A stretch of 64,000 nucleotides of DNA, from positions 17,382,849-17,446,848 of the forward strand of contig NC_049988.1 of NCBI RefSeq assembly GCF_000003815.2. The letters are read 5' to 3'. Positions 9,034 to 21,700 of this stretch are shown in pieces. Source of the stretch: Branchiostoma floridae (taxonomy: Eukaryota > Chordata > Leptocardii > Amphioxiformes > Branchiostomatidae). Below the pieces are notes generated by a model, which did not search any database, had not been told where the DNA came from, and was given only the letters and a program-made list of their open reading frames with translations. Both the position numbers and the translations under genes were made by a program. The stretch's first letter is position 1. Every line of letters begins with the position of its first letter.

Positions 9034-11897
9034 TCCATAGTAGAAAAAATGGAAAACATGGTATTGCAAACGGGATGGTACATACGCCAATACAGTGAGA
9101 TGCGCCGTTACTTCATAGTTTTCCAGGGTGAACAAAAGTACAGTTAGGTCATCACAAATGTTTCTTCTCTAAACTGCGAAAAAGGTTCTGTCAAGTCCCC
9201 TAGGTGTGAAATGGTCAGTTCCAAAACTCTCGGTAACGTGTTGCATGTTGGAATGTACCATTAGAGAAGAGGGGTGAACAGGTAAATTTTCACAGGTAGA
9301 ATCACAAGGTTCTGACTTGTACAAGGAGTCTACAGCTATCCTACATGAGCCAAGCATTGTCAGAAAACAGTTTACGTTGGCAGTAAAGGGTTGTGTACTG
9401 TGCTACTCAAAACTCTTACGTACGAGGATTTTTTTGTTTCGCTTCTTCAATTAACTCTCTCCCAGAAGATGGTGCAATTACCCCTAGATGGATCAACTCA
9501 ATGGTTGTTACTGGGACCGTTTTGTCAAAGTAAACTTTCTGCTTTTACTTTCTTTTTTCTACGAGAAAGATGTCGCATTGAAAACACCACTGCAAAGTAA
9601 AAGAGTTGTCATGTTTCGTTGTTTCAAGTCGACCGGTCTGAACATATCTCCAACTAAAAATTTTCGAAAAAGTGCCAAAAGAACAAAATGCTTTTTCTAT
9701 CAGCTTGCAAACATGACTTTTACAAGCTGAAGGTTACTTTTCTTTCATTTTCTGTGAAACTGTTTCGTGTTCCGGTAAAGAAAGGGTGATCATGGAGCTT
9801 TCCACATCGTTTTTGTCCAGTCTTTGAAGCTTTGGAGTTGTGTTGGGCGGAGATTGTTTAGGGGTGATTGCTCATCTATAGGGGTAAACCAACAAGTTTT
9901 ATTTAGAGTGCCCTAACAGTTACGATAGATACAATATGTGCAGCCTACTGTAAATATAGGTACTACTTGGCCTGATCCCAGTTACAGTAATACGTGTAAA
10001 ACTCCACTAGAACGACAGTTGGGTAAACAGTTCTCGCAAAAATTCAAACCCCTAACATTGTACTAAGTGTTGTAGTATGTATCCCACACAGGGAAATGAA
10101 CATCGCTTGTTATTTGGGTGTATTTCTCTCCAGTTTATGTATGTCCTGTATTCACGATATCGAATCCGTTTCCTCGCCTGTTTTCGTTAACATGTAACCA
10201 TCCAAAATTTCCACTGTTCAACATAACCACCAGTACCCTCTTTTTGGCTACGCCTCAGGGGCAAAGCTTTAGTCGTTTTATCTTGTTTTAGAGAACTTCT
10301 TTCTTTCAAGACTAACACCACTGGCAACCAACCACAGTTAATTATAACATCACTAGCATTATGTTTCTATATTATGTATCGATATAATGTTCAGTTGTTT
10401 CCATTATCTGTCTAGAGTGAGCTGGGAATACAGGCTCGTGAATATAGTTGCAAAAAACTACAACTTCCCTAAGCATAAATTGGAAATAATCGAAAAGTAA
10501 ACTGAAGAAAAAAAATTAAAGTTAATCGTACTACATCTTAGAAACAACAGTTAAATCAATTTCTAACTTTCCCTTCCAGAATCAAAACTTTAAATCACCT
10601 TTCCACTCAGTGTTTCTACTTTCTTTCCTACTAGGTGAGATGTCAATTCATTTGTTCAATTCATCGTATTCTGCTTATTAATGTCGTCTCCTACATTGGC
10701 AATACTACACAATATAAGTATTATATAGTTGTAAAGTAAAACAAAATTGGTTCAACAGAAAGGAAAGGAAAAATAAGGAGAAAAATCTCAAAACGTCCCA
10801 AACAGTGAGTTTCCAGTTTTGTTGAGAGGTGCTTGGCTCAGACAGTCACCTACCTTTGATTGCACAGCGATCCTTTATAACTCCACGACTCCAAGGGGTT
10901 TAAATACAGGGCTTGGGCCACATCTTTTTTTTTTAGTATTTCCACGCGTACACAACCCTGCAGAAACTACGATGTATTGGTGGTGGTACATACGGCTGTG
11001 ATTTTATTTTTTTACTGCTGTACAACAAAGGAAAAATATCGACTTTCTCTCCTCCTTTTGTAAGTGTAATGTGCTGCGATCATGTTTTCCTGCCTGTCAT
11101 CTCATTCCAACTATACTTTTGTCACTGTTATGGGGTTTTGTTGTCCCTCCGGGGAGGCCACAGGCCTGCACCCCCATTTCCGGATGTGATGTTCCAAAGG
11201 AATCACAACAACTTTCCACTGGAACAGTTCACTAAACATCCGTACAGGGGGGACCCGGAGAGATGAACATTGGTGTTGCTTTTTTTTATTTTTTACTTTT
11301 TTTTGTTTTGTCTCAACTTCGAAGTATTAATGGCTATAACTGTGAAGAACATAGACCTACCAATAAATTTGTAAGTTGCTCTCATCTTTCCAGGGAGTAC
11401 GTTTTCAGGTTAGCATTCCGATCTGGTCTTTTGAATTCCATGCTAGCCCCAGTGACAGACCGTGGCAACACACAGCCGGTCAACTCCAGTTCAAGCTTTA
11501 CTTTGGGTCTTTCGAATCTGACATGGTAAAATGGCATCGCAGGTTGTCGTTGGAACAGAACTGGTCTTCGTGTCCGATGGTATGATGGTTTTTAGCCTTA
11601 ATGCGTTGTTGCGTATTTCTAGAACTCAGCACATTTTTGGCATCATAAGGCATTTTTACATTTACATTTACCGACAACTCACTGGCAGCGAATTTCAATA
11701 TACAATCTCTCTCCTTTACATGCTGCCAGCGGATGCCCCAATTTTTTTTATACAATTTTTTTCATATAAAAAGGCTTGACTCTACATTCTTCTTCGTCTC
11801 TCCTAGCATAGAAAAAATACAAAACTTTTTCTCTTGAAATAAAAATACACAAATGATTTTAAACAGAAAAATAGCTGAGGTACGCGGGTACCTCTCC

Positions 11898-11905
11898 TGA
11901 GGTAG
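11898..11905 (-). promoter_or_regulatory. let-7 8-mer target site
   Basis: The minus strand reads CTACCTCA, the full 8-mer match to the let-7 seed, about 715 bases after the stop. The neighbouring GGTACCTC/GAGGTAGC pair could fold into a short hairpin around it. Confidence 0.55.
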
Positions 11906-12302
11906 CATTTTATACAATAGTTCTTTCATTTCATCTCATTACCGTCCCTCGTTTTTCAAACTGGCCAACTTACAAATTCATTTCATTGCAAAATCATCTC
12001 CGACAGAACTTTTTAATCTTCGCTTTTTCCTAACATATGTTCTACCCCACCTCTTCCAACAGTTAATTATTTACCAGCCAGACAATTCTTTTCAATAGAA
12101 ACAAGCGCAGCAAATCTATTGCTTGCTTGATCATCCCCATCCAGACGTGGCACGGCCCAAATATGGACTCTTCTATTCATTATAATACATCTGGGCAGTG
12201 CCAAGTTAGAATTCCGGGGGTGGTCAAGAACCTAAAGCTAGACTCAAGCGGCATATACAGCGCTTTCTTGGCTTGCAGCTAAAGTCAAAATCAGCGATGC
12301 CT

Positions 12303-12310
12303 TATTTACA
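12303..12310 (-). promoter_or_regulatory. Pumilio-type element
   Basis: The minus strand reads TGTAAATA, matching TGTANATA. A single 8-mer in 3.6 kb is weak evidence. Confidence 0.25.
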
Positions 12311-12486
12311 TGTCCCCTTTGCAAAACAGATGAGTGGAAACCGAATCCCTTTTTAGTTTTTTTGTTTTTACAGAGAGCAAGCATGGTAGAACTCAACATT
12401 CGTACCTTTTACAACAAGTGTCAAACTAATACCATCAGGTTTTTTCTTTTTTATCAGGACTTAAACTTTTTTTTTCTCAATACATG

Positions 12487-12493
12487 TGAGGTA
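12487..12493 (-). promoter_or_regulatory. let-7 7-mer-A1 target site
   Basis: The minus strand reads TACCTCA, matching seed positions 2-7 plus the terminal A, about 127 bases after the stop. Confidence 0.45.
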
Positions 12494-12619
12494 AACAAGC
12501 AAAACAATGCTTCTCATCCTTTGTCAGTCTTTGGTACTGGGGTCAGGGGTCGGACATTGGGTGAAGTTGCTCCGTGGTGGTTGCCATGTGGGGGGTGCGT
12601 TGTCGTGGCGGGCGGCGGG

Positions 12620-12736
12620 CTACTGCATGTTGACATGCTTGGGGGGGCCGGGCGGGCGCCGCTGCTGCATGGGACCCTGACCTTGCTGTTGCTGTTGGGC
12701 TTGTGATACCAATTTACGGATCTGTCGCTGTGCGGA
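12620..12736 (-). CDS. IGF2BP: IGF2BP terminal coding exon
   Basis: The acceptor is GTCTGCAG and the stop TAG at 12620-12622. The exon encodes SAQRQIRKLVSQAQQQQQGQ, then a Met/Arg/Pro-rich tail ending KHVNMQ. The AQRKIR start of the vertebrate equivalent is conserved; the rest is a lineage-specific low-complexity tail without the basic vertebrate end. Confidence 0.9.
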   Translation of the reverse strand, partial: SAQRQIRKLVSQAQQQQQGQGPMQQRRPPGPPKHVNMQ

Positions 12737-15700
12737 CTGCAGACACGACAAAACGGAGCGCAAATAAATAAACCTGAACATTTGTAACAACCAATATAGT
12801 AACAACTAAAACAGGAAAATGTCATACACATGTTAAATTACAGAGAATGTCAGATTCTCACTTAGTGAAGCTATGACATTCAAAGCTCTGTGCATCTGTC
12901 TTGTATCATTTAGCGTCAAACAAAAGTATTAACGACCTACCTGAACGGAATAGAAGTTTCCTACAATGGTGACGGGCACCTCTCCGTTTTCATCACCCTG
13001 CTTGTTGCGTGGAACTTCGATTCTTGCGCTGGTATTTTTTTGTAGACCCTGAACCTGTGGTAGGGGAGGGGGGTGGAAGTATTCAATACACAGTGCAATG
13101 GATAGTACACTGAAATTACTGCTGTAAGAGTAGTAAGACTTTCAGTGATCAAGTCTATGACTTTCTTTGCTGTTTATAAGACAAGAGTTAGACCTTCATC
13201 AGTAACAAGTCAGTTTCAACTTTACAAAGCCAACTTTCCCTATTGCCAGATCTACAGATGGATTGATATCAATAATACGGTTAATTAATATACATTACTA
13301 TGTGTTATCTGGTGTTAAGTATGTTACATTTAATTTTACTTACAGAGGCACCTCTCTTGCCGATGATGCGTCCTACCATGTTGGATGGCACTGGGATTTC
13401 TGCACGCAAGACCTAAGCAAAGAGAAACATACCAAACTTTTTCCTTACAAGGAACTGCTTTACAACATACAAAAAGTCTCTACACACACTTTTCTATTTT
13501 CAAGAACACGCTTATAAGTTGTAAAACATAAGGGTAGTTATATTACTTCAGGCAGGGGCAATAAAAGCCTTTTCAGGCAAAAAAACAGTAATACAGGTAC
13601 TGCACTGCAACTCAAAACTGCAAGAGGGCTCTCACTACAAACTTTTTTGTCATAATCACTTCAATCCACTCCATGCAACATTAGTTGGAAAACAAAAAGA
13701 CACACACAACAAAACCAAGGCATTATCAACTCCTGAAGACACACTGCAAACTCTGGAGGAACTACTAATACTACAAGAAAGAGCATAATTCTGTTCTTCC
13801 TCAAGAAATCAAAGCACGAGCAAAGACTGCCCCACACCAAGCGAAGAAAGTTCTGAGCACCAACTCACCACGTTGTTCCCTGTGTACCCCTCCTGTCCAA
13901 CACAAAGGGAAACACCCTTACTCCCTCTTGTCAAGCTACATGTAACTATGGTATATTTCTATCAACTGTCTAAACTACCATACTTAAACCTTCTCCCTTT
14001 TTAAGCAACCTTAGACCCCAAATGTTTATATCAATAATACGCAACCGGTAATTCTGCAGGATGAAGTCTTGCCCCTGCCGAAAAATGCCCCCATCGTCTT
14101 TCCTCCTTGTGAAAAAAAAAAAAAATGGAGATATAGTTTTGGGTGTGTCTGTCTGACTGTGTGTGTGTCTGGGTGTTTATGCTTCCGGATATTTGTGGTC
14201 AGCATAATTCAAGAACCTCTGGATGGATTGCCATGACATTTGTATGTGGGTAGATGTTGGGAAGACGAAGGTCAAGGTCAATTTTGGGCCCATGGCAGAT
14301 ATTTCATGGAGATGTCAGGTCTCCGAACTCTTGTTAATTACAGAATTACCGGTATGCAGAAGAAAGAAGGTTAAATACTGCCAAAGAACGAACAACTTCT
14401 TTGGTTGAGCAATAATGCTCCAAATTGACACTGACACCTACACATGTATTATACGCACCCAAAGCAACACTTATGCTACAAATGGACAAAAGAAATGAGA
14501 TCGTACTACCACATCGCTGCCTGCATATCCCTCCTGGCCAACTTTGGAGAAGACCCAATATTGTACCTGCATGGACAAAACACAGCGAATAAACATTTGC
14601 TTATCAGCTGGCAAATGGAAAAGTATTACAAACCTAAAACTCATTTACAGGTTACCTTAACACAGATTCTACACACTGTCATATAAACTTAAGTACCAGT
14701 TTCTCAACTGAACTGATCTAAGTAGCTAGAGCTGTGTACCTAATAATGGACACCACTTTTTCAGATAACTGAATCCAGTCTTGAAGATGACAAATTTGAT
14801 AACCTGCTATTGTTTGGGGAATCTGTTCTCGATACATGTGTTTGCTTAGGCTGTCTTGCGTTTCCATTTTCATTCCCCCGTTTCACTCATTGTTTAGGAA
14901 CCCTGGCTGTTGGTTTTCTTTGTCAAATGTCATCTGGTTCAGTTTTTTTTTTTTTTTGAAGGTTTGTTTGGATTTTTTTTTCTATCTCAGGAAAATATAG
15001 TAAATTTTCTTCCTGGGATGAAGGGTCTTTTAGCTTTACACGCGGAGAGTTGACACCTGAGGCCAGTGCCTGAAGCTCGCCCATATCCAACTAACAGTAA
15101 AAAAAAACAAACCAATGAGGTTGAAAGTCCCTCTTCCTTGAAAAAACTAAGTAGTAAAAGACATATACCGGTATTTGTCCTTTTTTTTGGGGGGGGGGGG
15201 AATTATTCATGCTATACCTAGGGCCAGTTCCTGTACAATTACAGTTTTAGTGGCAGTCTAAGTCTTTGGTGTGTTGGGTGTGAACTTCTTTGGTTTATTA
15301 GGAGCCCCGCACAAGGCAGGGCAGAGAAAAATTGTTTGTAGACTCATTGATTGTTCCCCTCCACGGAAATCTTTAGTAAAAGGCGAAAGATTTGTGCGTG
15401 ATGGTTTGAAGGGAAACCAGAGTAATGTATCAGTGGCCTGAAATTTATACACTATGAACAACTTACCAATTTCTGTTGTGGCGAAACTACGGACACAAAA
15501 TCCTTTTTCCAAGAAAACTATCAGCCTAACGTGCATTAAAATCTCTTCATATTTTGGGTAAGGGCTTATTCAAATTTTTCATACACAAATATATATTAGA
15601 TTTCTTCTCTTTTTCTCCAAATATTTGACAAAGTTTGAACTCCAGCATTTGTTTGTAAATGCCATCACTGAGAACAAAGGCTTCTGGGAAATATGATAAT

Positions 15701-18700
15701 TAGATGCCAATGTGGTGCTATGTCCTGAAGACACTGTGAATTCACTACTCCCACAAAACCTGATACACTTTGTTTTGCCCTATTGGAATGGACACTAAAC
15801 TATCTTGTCATCTGACTGTCCCTACCTTCCACTGGGCATCAGGAGATCCGGTGATGGACACTTTGCGTTCGGCCTGGCCCTGAGCGCTCTGGTCAGCGGG
15901 CGCGATCTTGATGGTGGCGTTGGCCTGCCTGGACGCCGAGCGGATGTTCTGACCGCCGGGTCCTATCAGAGCGCCCACCACGCCGCCAGGCACCCAGAGG
16001 TCGGACTTCTCCGAGGGCTGAGGTTGTTGCATCTGTTGTTGCATGGCAAGGGCGGCGGCTGCTGGTGGCAGGATGCCGGGGAACATGGCAGGGTTGGTCT
16101 GCATGGCGTTCGGCTCAGTCTGCAATCATACCGTCAACAGTTACAGCTTCAGTAAAACATGCCACATGTTTCTTGTGCAAGGAGTGCCTTGCACACGCTC
16201 AATGTTTGTTAGAAAGTTTACTATGTAGAGAATAAAATGTACATTATTCTATGTTGAAGACCATTACATTCATTTTGTTTTACCATAAATATAAAAAGAC
16301 ATCTAAGAAATAAAAAAAGACTGCTTCACACATGCTAGAGACTGCTAAAAACTGACCCAAGATCTATTGTAATAATTTAAAATAACCCAGAAGGTCATAA
16401 AAGGAATGCAAACCAAATTAGACAGCTGTCAATCACAGACAACACTGATGTCACTTTCTCCATTAAGTGTTCCTCAACCTTGATTTGACTTTTGTAACAG
16501 TCACCGCGATTGGCTTGACTGTGTGTCTGGCCACTTACCATTGGTCCATTGTAAGGGTTAGCACGGGAGTTTGGATTGGGCAGCCCGGGAAGCAGGCCTG
16601 ACAACATCGCCATAGGGTTCAGCCCGGGGAACATGCTCTGGTGTTGCTGTGGTTTAAACATGAGGTCCCCATTAGACAAAAACCAGCCCGTGGCCAGCAG
16701 CAAAAAAATTCCACAATTACATGGGATGTTTGTGTCTGCATGCTGTTTCTTTGTGCTGGGGCGGGGAGGGGGATGTTGCGGTGGAACAGCAAGACATTAG
16801 GTTGTAGCTTCTTGTTTGTTTTTTTTCTTCCAATGTGTGCAAAGGTACCTGTTGCCTTTAGTTAAACTCTGTGCATTAAGATCAATGCCAAACAATAGAA
16901 AAAGGAAGTGTCAAAATTTCATTGCAAAAATATAAGGGAAAAAGGGTTTCACAAAATACTGAGAGGAACTTAAATGGGGGTAATGTTTCATTTGGGTTTC
17001 AGAACTCCCAACCCCCTCGTCTTTCAACTTTCATAACCCCTCCAGAAAAGCCTGAAGCTGGCTGTGATTGACAGCTGTCGTCTGTAAGTGGTCTACGTTC
17101 TAGGTTCCAACAAAACCACCACACTCTTCAAAAAAAAGCGTTAGAACATGCCCTCTTCTACTGATGCCTGTCCATGGCCACAACCCTGGAAGTGATTGAC
17201 AGCTTGCCAACCACAGTCTCACCTCAGACATGCTTTTGTGGAGGATTACTTTTACAACAAGACACCTTGTAGAGCAAGATGCTACTTTTAATGTCTTATG
17301 CTTCTTCCTTCCTTATATGTGATATTTGTGCTACAGTTGCACTGTACAATGCAGGTATGCAGTGATGCTTGCTTTTGTCCCTTGTTGAAATATAACTAAC
17401 TGTTGAATCCTACCATGATGTTCTGCATGTCGGCATCATAGCTAACCCGGAGCTTCTGCATGATGAGTTTCTCAGCCTTGCATTGGTCGTCCAGGGTGCC
17501 GAGAATGGTGATGGTCCTCTCCATGTTGTACAGGGTCAGTTCCTGAAAGCTACAGGAAGGGAGGGGGGTGACACAGAGAGAGAGAGACAGAGCAATGATT
17601 AACATTTTCTGTAAGTAACATGTCCTATAGGTACACGTACTTCTGGAAAAGGAATTTGTACAGGAGCAAATGTGGTATGGGAAAATGATTAACTGTATCG
17701 TGGTATTGTCTCACTTGTAGTTTCCTGACAATCCATTCAAATGTAACTAAGAAAGAGGGCCTTTCCAACAAACAAACAAACTATAACACTTTGAAATTGT
17801 CCAGGCAATCATTTTTTGACATAGCCTACAGGGACAGTTACAAGGATTGAAAACCTTCAACATGTAACATTTCAACATGTAAGAATCCTCCTCCCACACA
17901 CAATGATCGACCAGCCTTACTTGGAAATGGTAATACGTGCGCCGGAGTCCTGCATGATTTTCTTGAGAGTGGTGCCGTTCCTGCCGATCAGACGCCCCAC
18001 AAGCGAGTTGTGAGCGAGCAGTTTGAGCGGAACGTCCTCGCTGGAAGGAGGATCAGACGTCTCATCGTCAGTGCTGCACGGTGTGGCACAAATCATTCCA
18101 CAGTCAGTGTTTCCCAAAAACAAGGAACATGTTCGTGAGCAGAACTCACGGTTAAATCACAATCATTGCCACCTCGTGGTTTACATTAAAAAAGACATTC
18201 AAGCAAGTTTTGGAAGCAAAAAAGCAGCAACAGAATAATCAAAGATATGAACGAAAATGCATCTTCACATCATTTAGAGGGTGGCACAGCTTTGGCTTCT
18301 GCCGAATGTTTAAAAATTCATGGGAAACACTCTGTGACATGTTTTTTTTTCATCTCCATGGCAAAGAAAAGTGTTACAAACAAAAATTAGGGACTATTGT
18401 TCATACATAAAGTAGTAGTAGACAACGTAAAGTTGCAACACAAGGATAAACAAGTGCATTTATACGACTAACAGCAAGAGGGCTGTCTTTACACAAGGCT
18501 TATACAGAGTAAAGCACAGCTGCAGTTTTTGCACAAGTTGTTAGAGGGATACATATCAGTCTAACCAAAGAGATTTATTCTCACAATATATTGGGGCCTA
18601 TTTCAGACACTGCTATTTCAGTTGTGACTCTATATAAATTGTTGGCTAAAATACAGTAACTGAATGAGCAGCGAGATGTATAATCATATAGCATATCTAC

Positions 18701-21700
18701 AGCCAACATCTGCTACCTTCAAGGAGTGGGAATTTATCAACAGTATCTAGAACTGTAGAAGTGTAAAAAAAAGCCAGCATAAGAACGTTCTTTGTTATCG
18801 ATTGTAAGCTACAACAAAAAATATTCAAAACTTAGGGTAACTACGTTTGAGACCATCCTACACAAAACACAAAACTATTTAAAATTTAGGGAACGTAAAA
18901 ATTCCAGCTTGAGAAATCCTTGAAAAGCTATCAGGTACACAACTGCTCAAAACTTGAGGACTACAAAAACTCCAGCTTGAAACCATCTTCCACTCTAACC
19001 AGTAGGTACAGTACTCCTTAAGAAATGTAGAAACTGCAGCATGAGACCATCCTCACCTCTGTCCGGTGGCCACAGACTCTTGCTGCATGATCTCCACGAT
19101 CTTCCTGCAGGCCTCCGAGCAGGAATCGGCGCTGCCGTAGATGGTGATGGGCTTCTCTGGGCCGATGTTCTCCTTGCGGTGAACGTCAACTCTGCACAAA
19201 CAAATAGTATTTTTGTTAATGTTAGTACCAGTTTTCTGCAACAAGCAATGCATTCCTTGTCTAATTCTGCCTAACCGCCCTGAAGTGTCGTTTTAACAAT
19301 CTTCTTGAATCATGCCCAGCAAATATACCAAAAGTTGCTGTTTTCATTCAAACCAGGACTCAAAACGCAAATTTTTCTATCTTTCACCTGTAAGATTAGA
19401 AATCTGAGGCATACAATGCTGTTCATTGGATTATTATACTGTTCTGTAGATTCAAATTGGAAATGGGAACATAGGTCTGCCTAACCTAAAATGTTGAGTG
19501 CATGAGGAAAATTTTGTATGCATAAAAATAAAATGAATTAAAAATTGTCAGTAAAACCTAATTACAACCTTAAAGCCTATTTTCAGACTACAAGCACCTA
19601 TTACTTCAAGCACCATGATACGTGTATAATCACTGCGTCGACTTGGCAAAGTCCCAACTGTAGTACTGTTATTCTCCGCTAGGGCTCCGGTATCAAGGTA
19701 CGTTGACCGAAATTGACCCCAGGAAGTATGTATACAACCAGCGTTCAGTATCACTATCTTGTGCAGCCACAAACGTTAACTCCTACATAAAGTTGAGGGT
19801 AAAGACTATATCCTTGTCACTGTATACCTGGACATATATGTAGCAAACCAGTCATATGATACATTGAAGGCTTAGTTACGTTTTCCCCTGCATTATCCCA
19901 AAGCGCCGCTGGGGTTAAATGTTCGCAACACGTTGAAGCCATATGAGACAGAATAGAAACAAAAGGCAAGAACCAACATGTCTATTTTACGGACCTAACA
20001 GCACGACACTGTTGTTTGATAAGGAGCCAACTGTGAGATATCAATGGACTTGTTTATGCTGATATCGTGCAGACACTTCGGCTTGGCTCAAACAATGGTA
20101 CCAATCTGGCGCGGGATTACATGTCTGAAATAACCTTGAGATATTGTTCTAGGGGCATTGTATAACCTTGAAAGCTTGCCAAGTTTACAATATGGCCAAC
20201 TACATTGCCTTGTTAGGCTTTGTCAGACCACTTGTTTTGATCACTTGTTTGCCAAGTTATGCCGGTTTTAGCTGCAATGACTAACTACAGCATGTTTTTC
20301 TCCAATGCAGCTGGCATTGTGAACGTAAAAATAAAACATCAATTTTGGGTGATGCTCTAGATAGAGTGCTGTCAATGTCCTCACCTATTGTTTTGGCAAA
20401 AATGTATGCAATCACTTTATGCGTCAGTAAAGGTGATATATAAACAAATATGTATGTAATAAAATGCATCCTGCAACAGATCAAGCTAAGACAAGAAGAC
20501 ATTCTTCTATTTTTTAATCTGACCATTTCGTATCGTGAGAGAGGTGGGCAAAAAGTCCCTCAATCGAGGCTGACTTACGAACACGCTGCTGGGAGAACTA
20601 ACACAATGTCCTTGGCAGACTGCCATGTCAAATTTCACACATATAATCATGGCAATTCAGGACTTGTCATTCTGTTTGTTTGGGCCACAGATCAGCCTTG
20701 AGGCACCAACAGGGAGATTTATATCAAGAAGCCAAGGTTGTTGGCACAAAAAAATTGTTTGTGAGTAATAACCCGCGTGACCTTCTCTGAGGAAGGCTCC
20801 TTTCGCACCTGCATCTCACGGCTGTACGCCACAATACGCCATCAATCATCCGAGATTAACGTTGTCAACCATTACAGAAATTACCCTTCAATCGTAGCAA
20901 CTTTCAAGCCACATTCACATCTACTGCTGGCAACAGATAATGAACCAACTCTGTGCAAAATTATCGGAAAGACTGGAATAGAGGCTGAAAACATCCGAAG
21001 GTTCACTTTCCCCTGGCGAAAAGAACACATCAGATTTCTTAAGATTCATGCACATTCATCACAAGATTTAATGATCGTAATAAACACATAACTGTCAGCC
21101 ATGACAGTAATTGGCAAAACGCGTACTTATACTTATTGATTGTAACAAAACCTGATCACCATTCAAAACAAAAAATCGTGGTACTTGCATTAAAACAAAT
21201 GAAGACGAACCAGTTTCTTTTCAAACTGTCAAAATAAGATCTAGGCAGACTTAAGTGTGAGGTATTCACGTTTCTAGCAATGCTCTATCAGCATAGAAGA
21301 GTACTGGAAATAAATAGGCTTTTTGATGGATTCATTTACACATCAAATACAAGCTGACTTCCTGTCAGAAAGAGGGTAAAGTGCTTTACGCTTCAATCAA
21401 AAACTGATCTAGTCTTCTATCTTCACAAAGTGGCAACGTGATAGGCCTTTATCCTTACCACAAGGGCAATAAAAACACACGACAGGTGGTTATAATGGAC
21501 CTATGACTACGGAATTCACCTGCTGTGACTGTACTTCACCTGCCACAACTGTACTTCACCCTACCCTTTAGAACGACAAGATGGTGCGATTCACGTGGCA
21601 GTAACATTGGTCATGCACTTCAACATAAACTTCACTCCTGGTATCCGTATCACAAATACTCAAATGGATGTTATGGTAATGTCAGAGCTTGCAATTCTGC

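Larger units (their letters stand above)
9034..12619 (-). other. Candidate long 3' UTR of IGF2BP
   Basis: This stretch has no conserved coding sequence, is AT-rich, and lies directly after the IGF2BP stop. Vertebrate IGF2BP1 has a 3' UTR of several kilobases under let-7 control. Two let-7 seed matches and one Pumilio-type element fall here in the correct orientation. Where the transcript actually ends is not shown by the sequence. Confidence 0.5.
13413..14509 (-). other. IGF2BP intron with a short exon copy and a dispersed repeat
   Basis: This intron holds the 24-base exon-like copy at 13869-13892 and a repeat at about 14108-14300; both are listed. The rest shows nothing clear. Confidence 0.6.

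Noticed and set aside
14041-14080. Possible exon GQDFILQNYR before KH4
   Set aside because: Its donor phase does not fit KH4, and the 57-base exon at 14510 aligns better with the family.
14269-14280. AGGTCAAGGTCA as a receptor site
   Set aside because: It is part of a dispersed repeat family, so it was not counted with the direct-repeat cluster.
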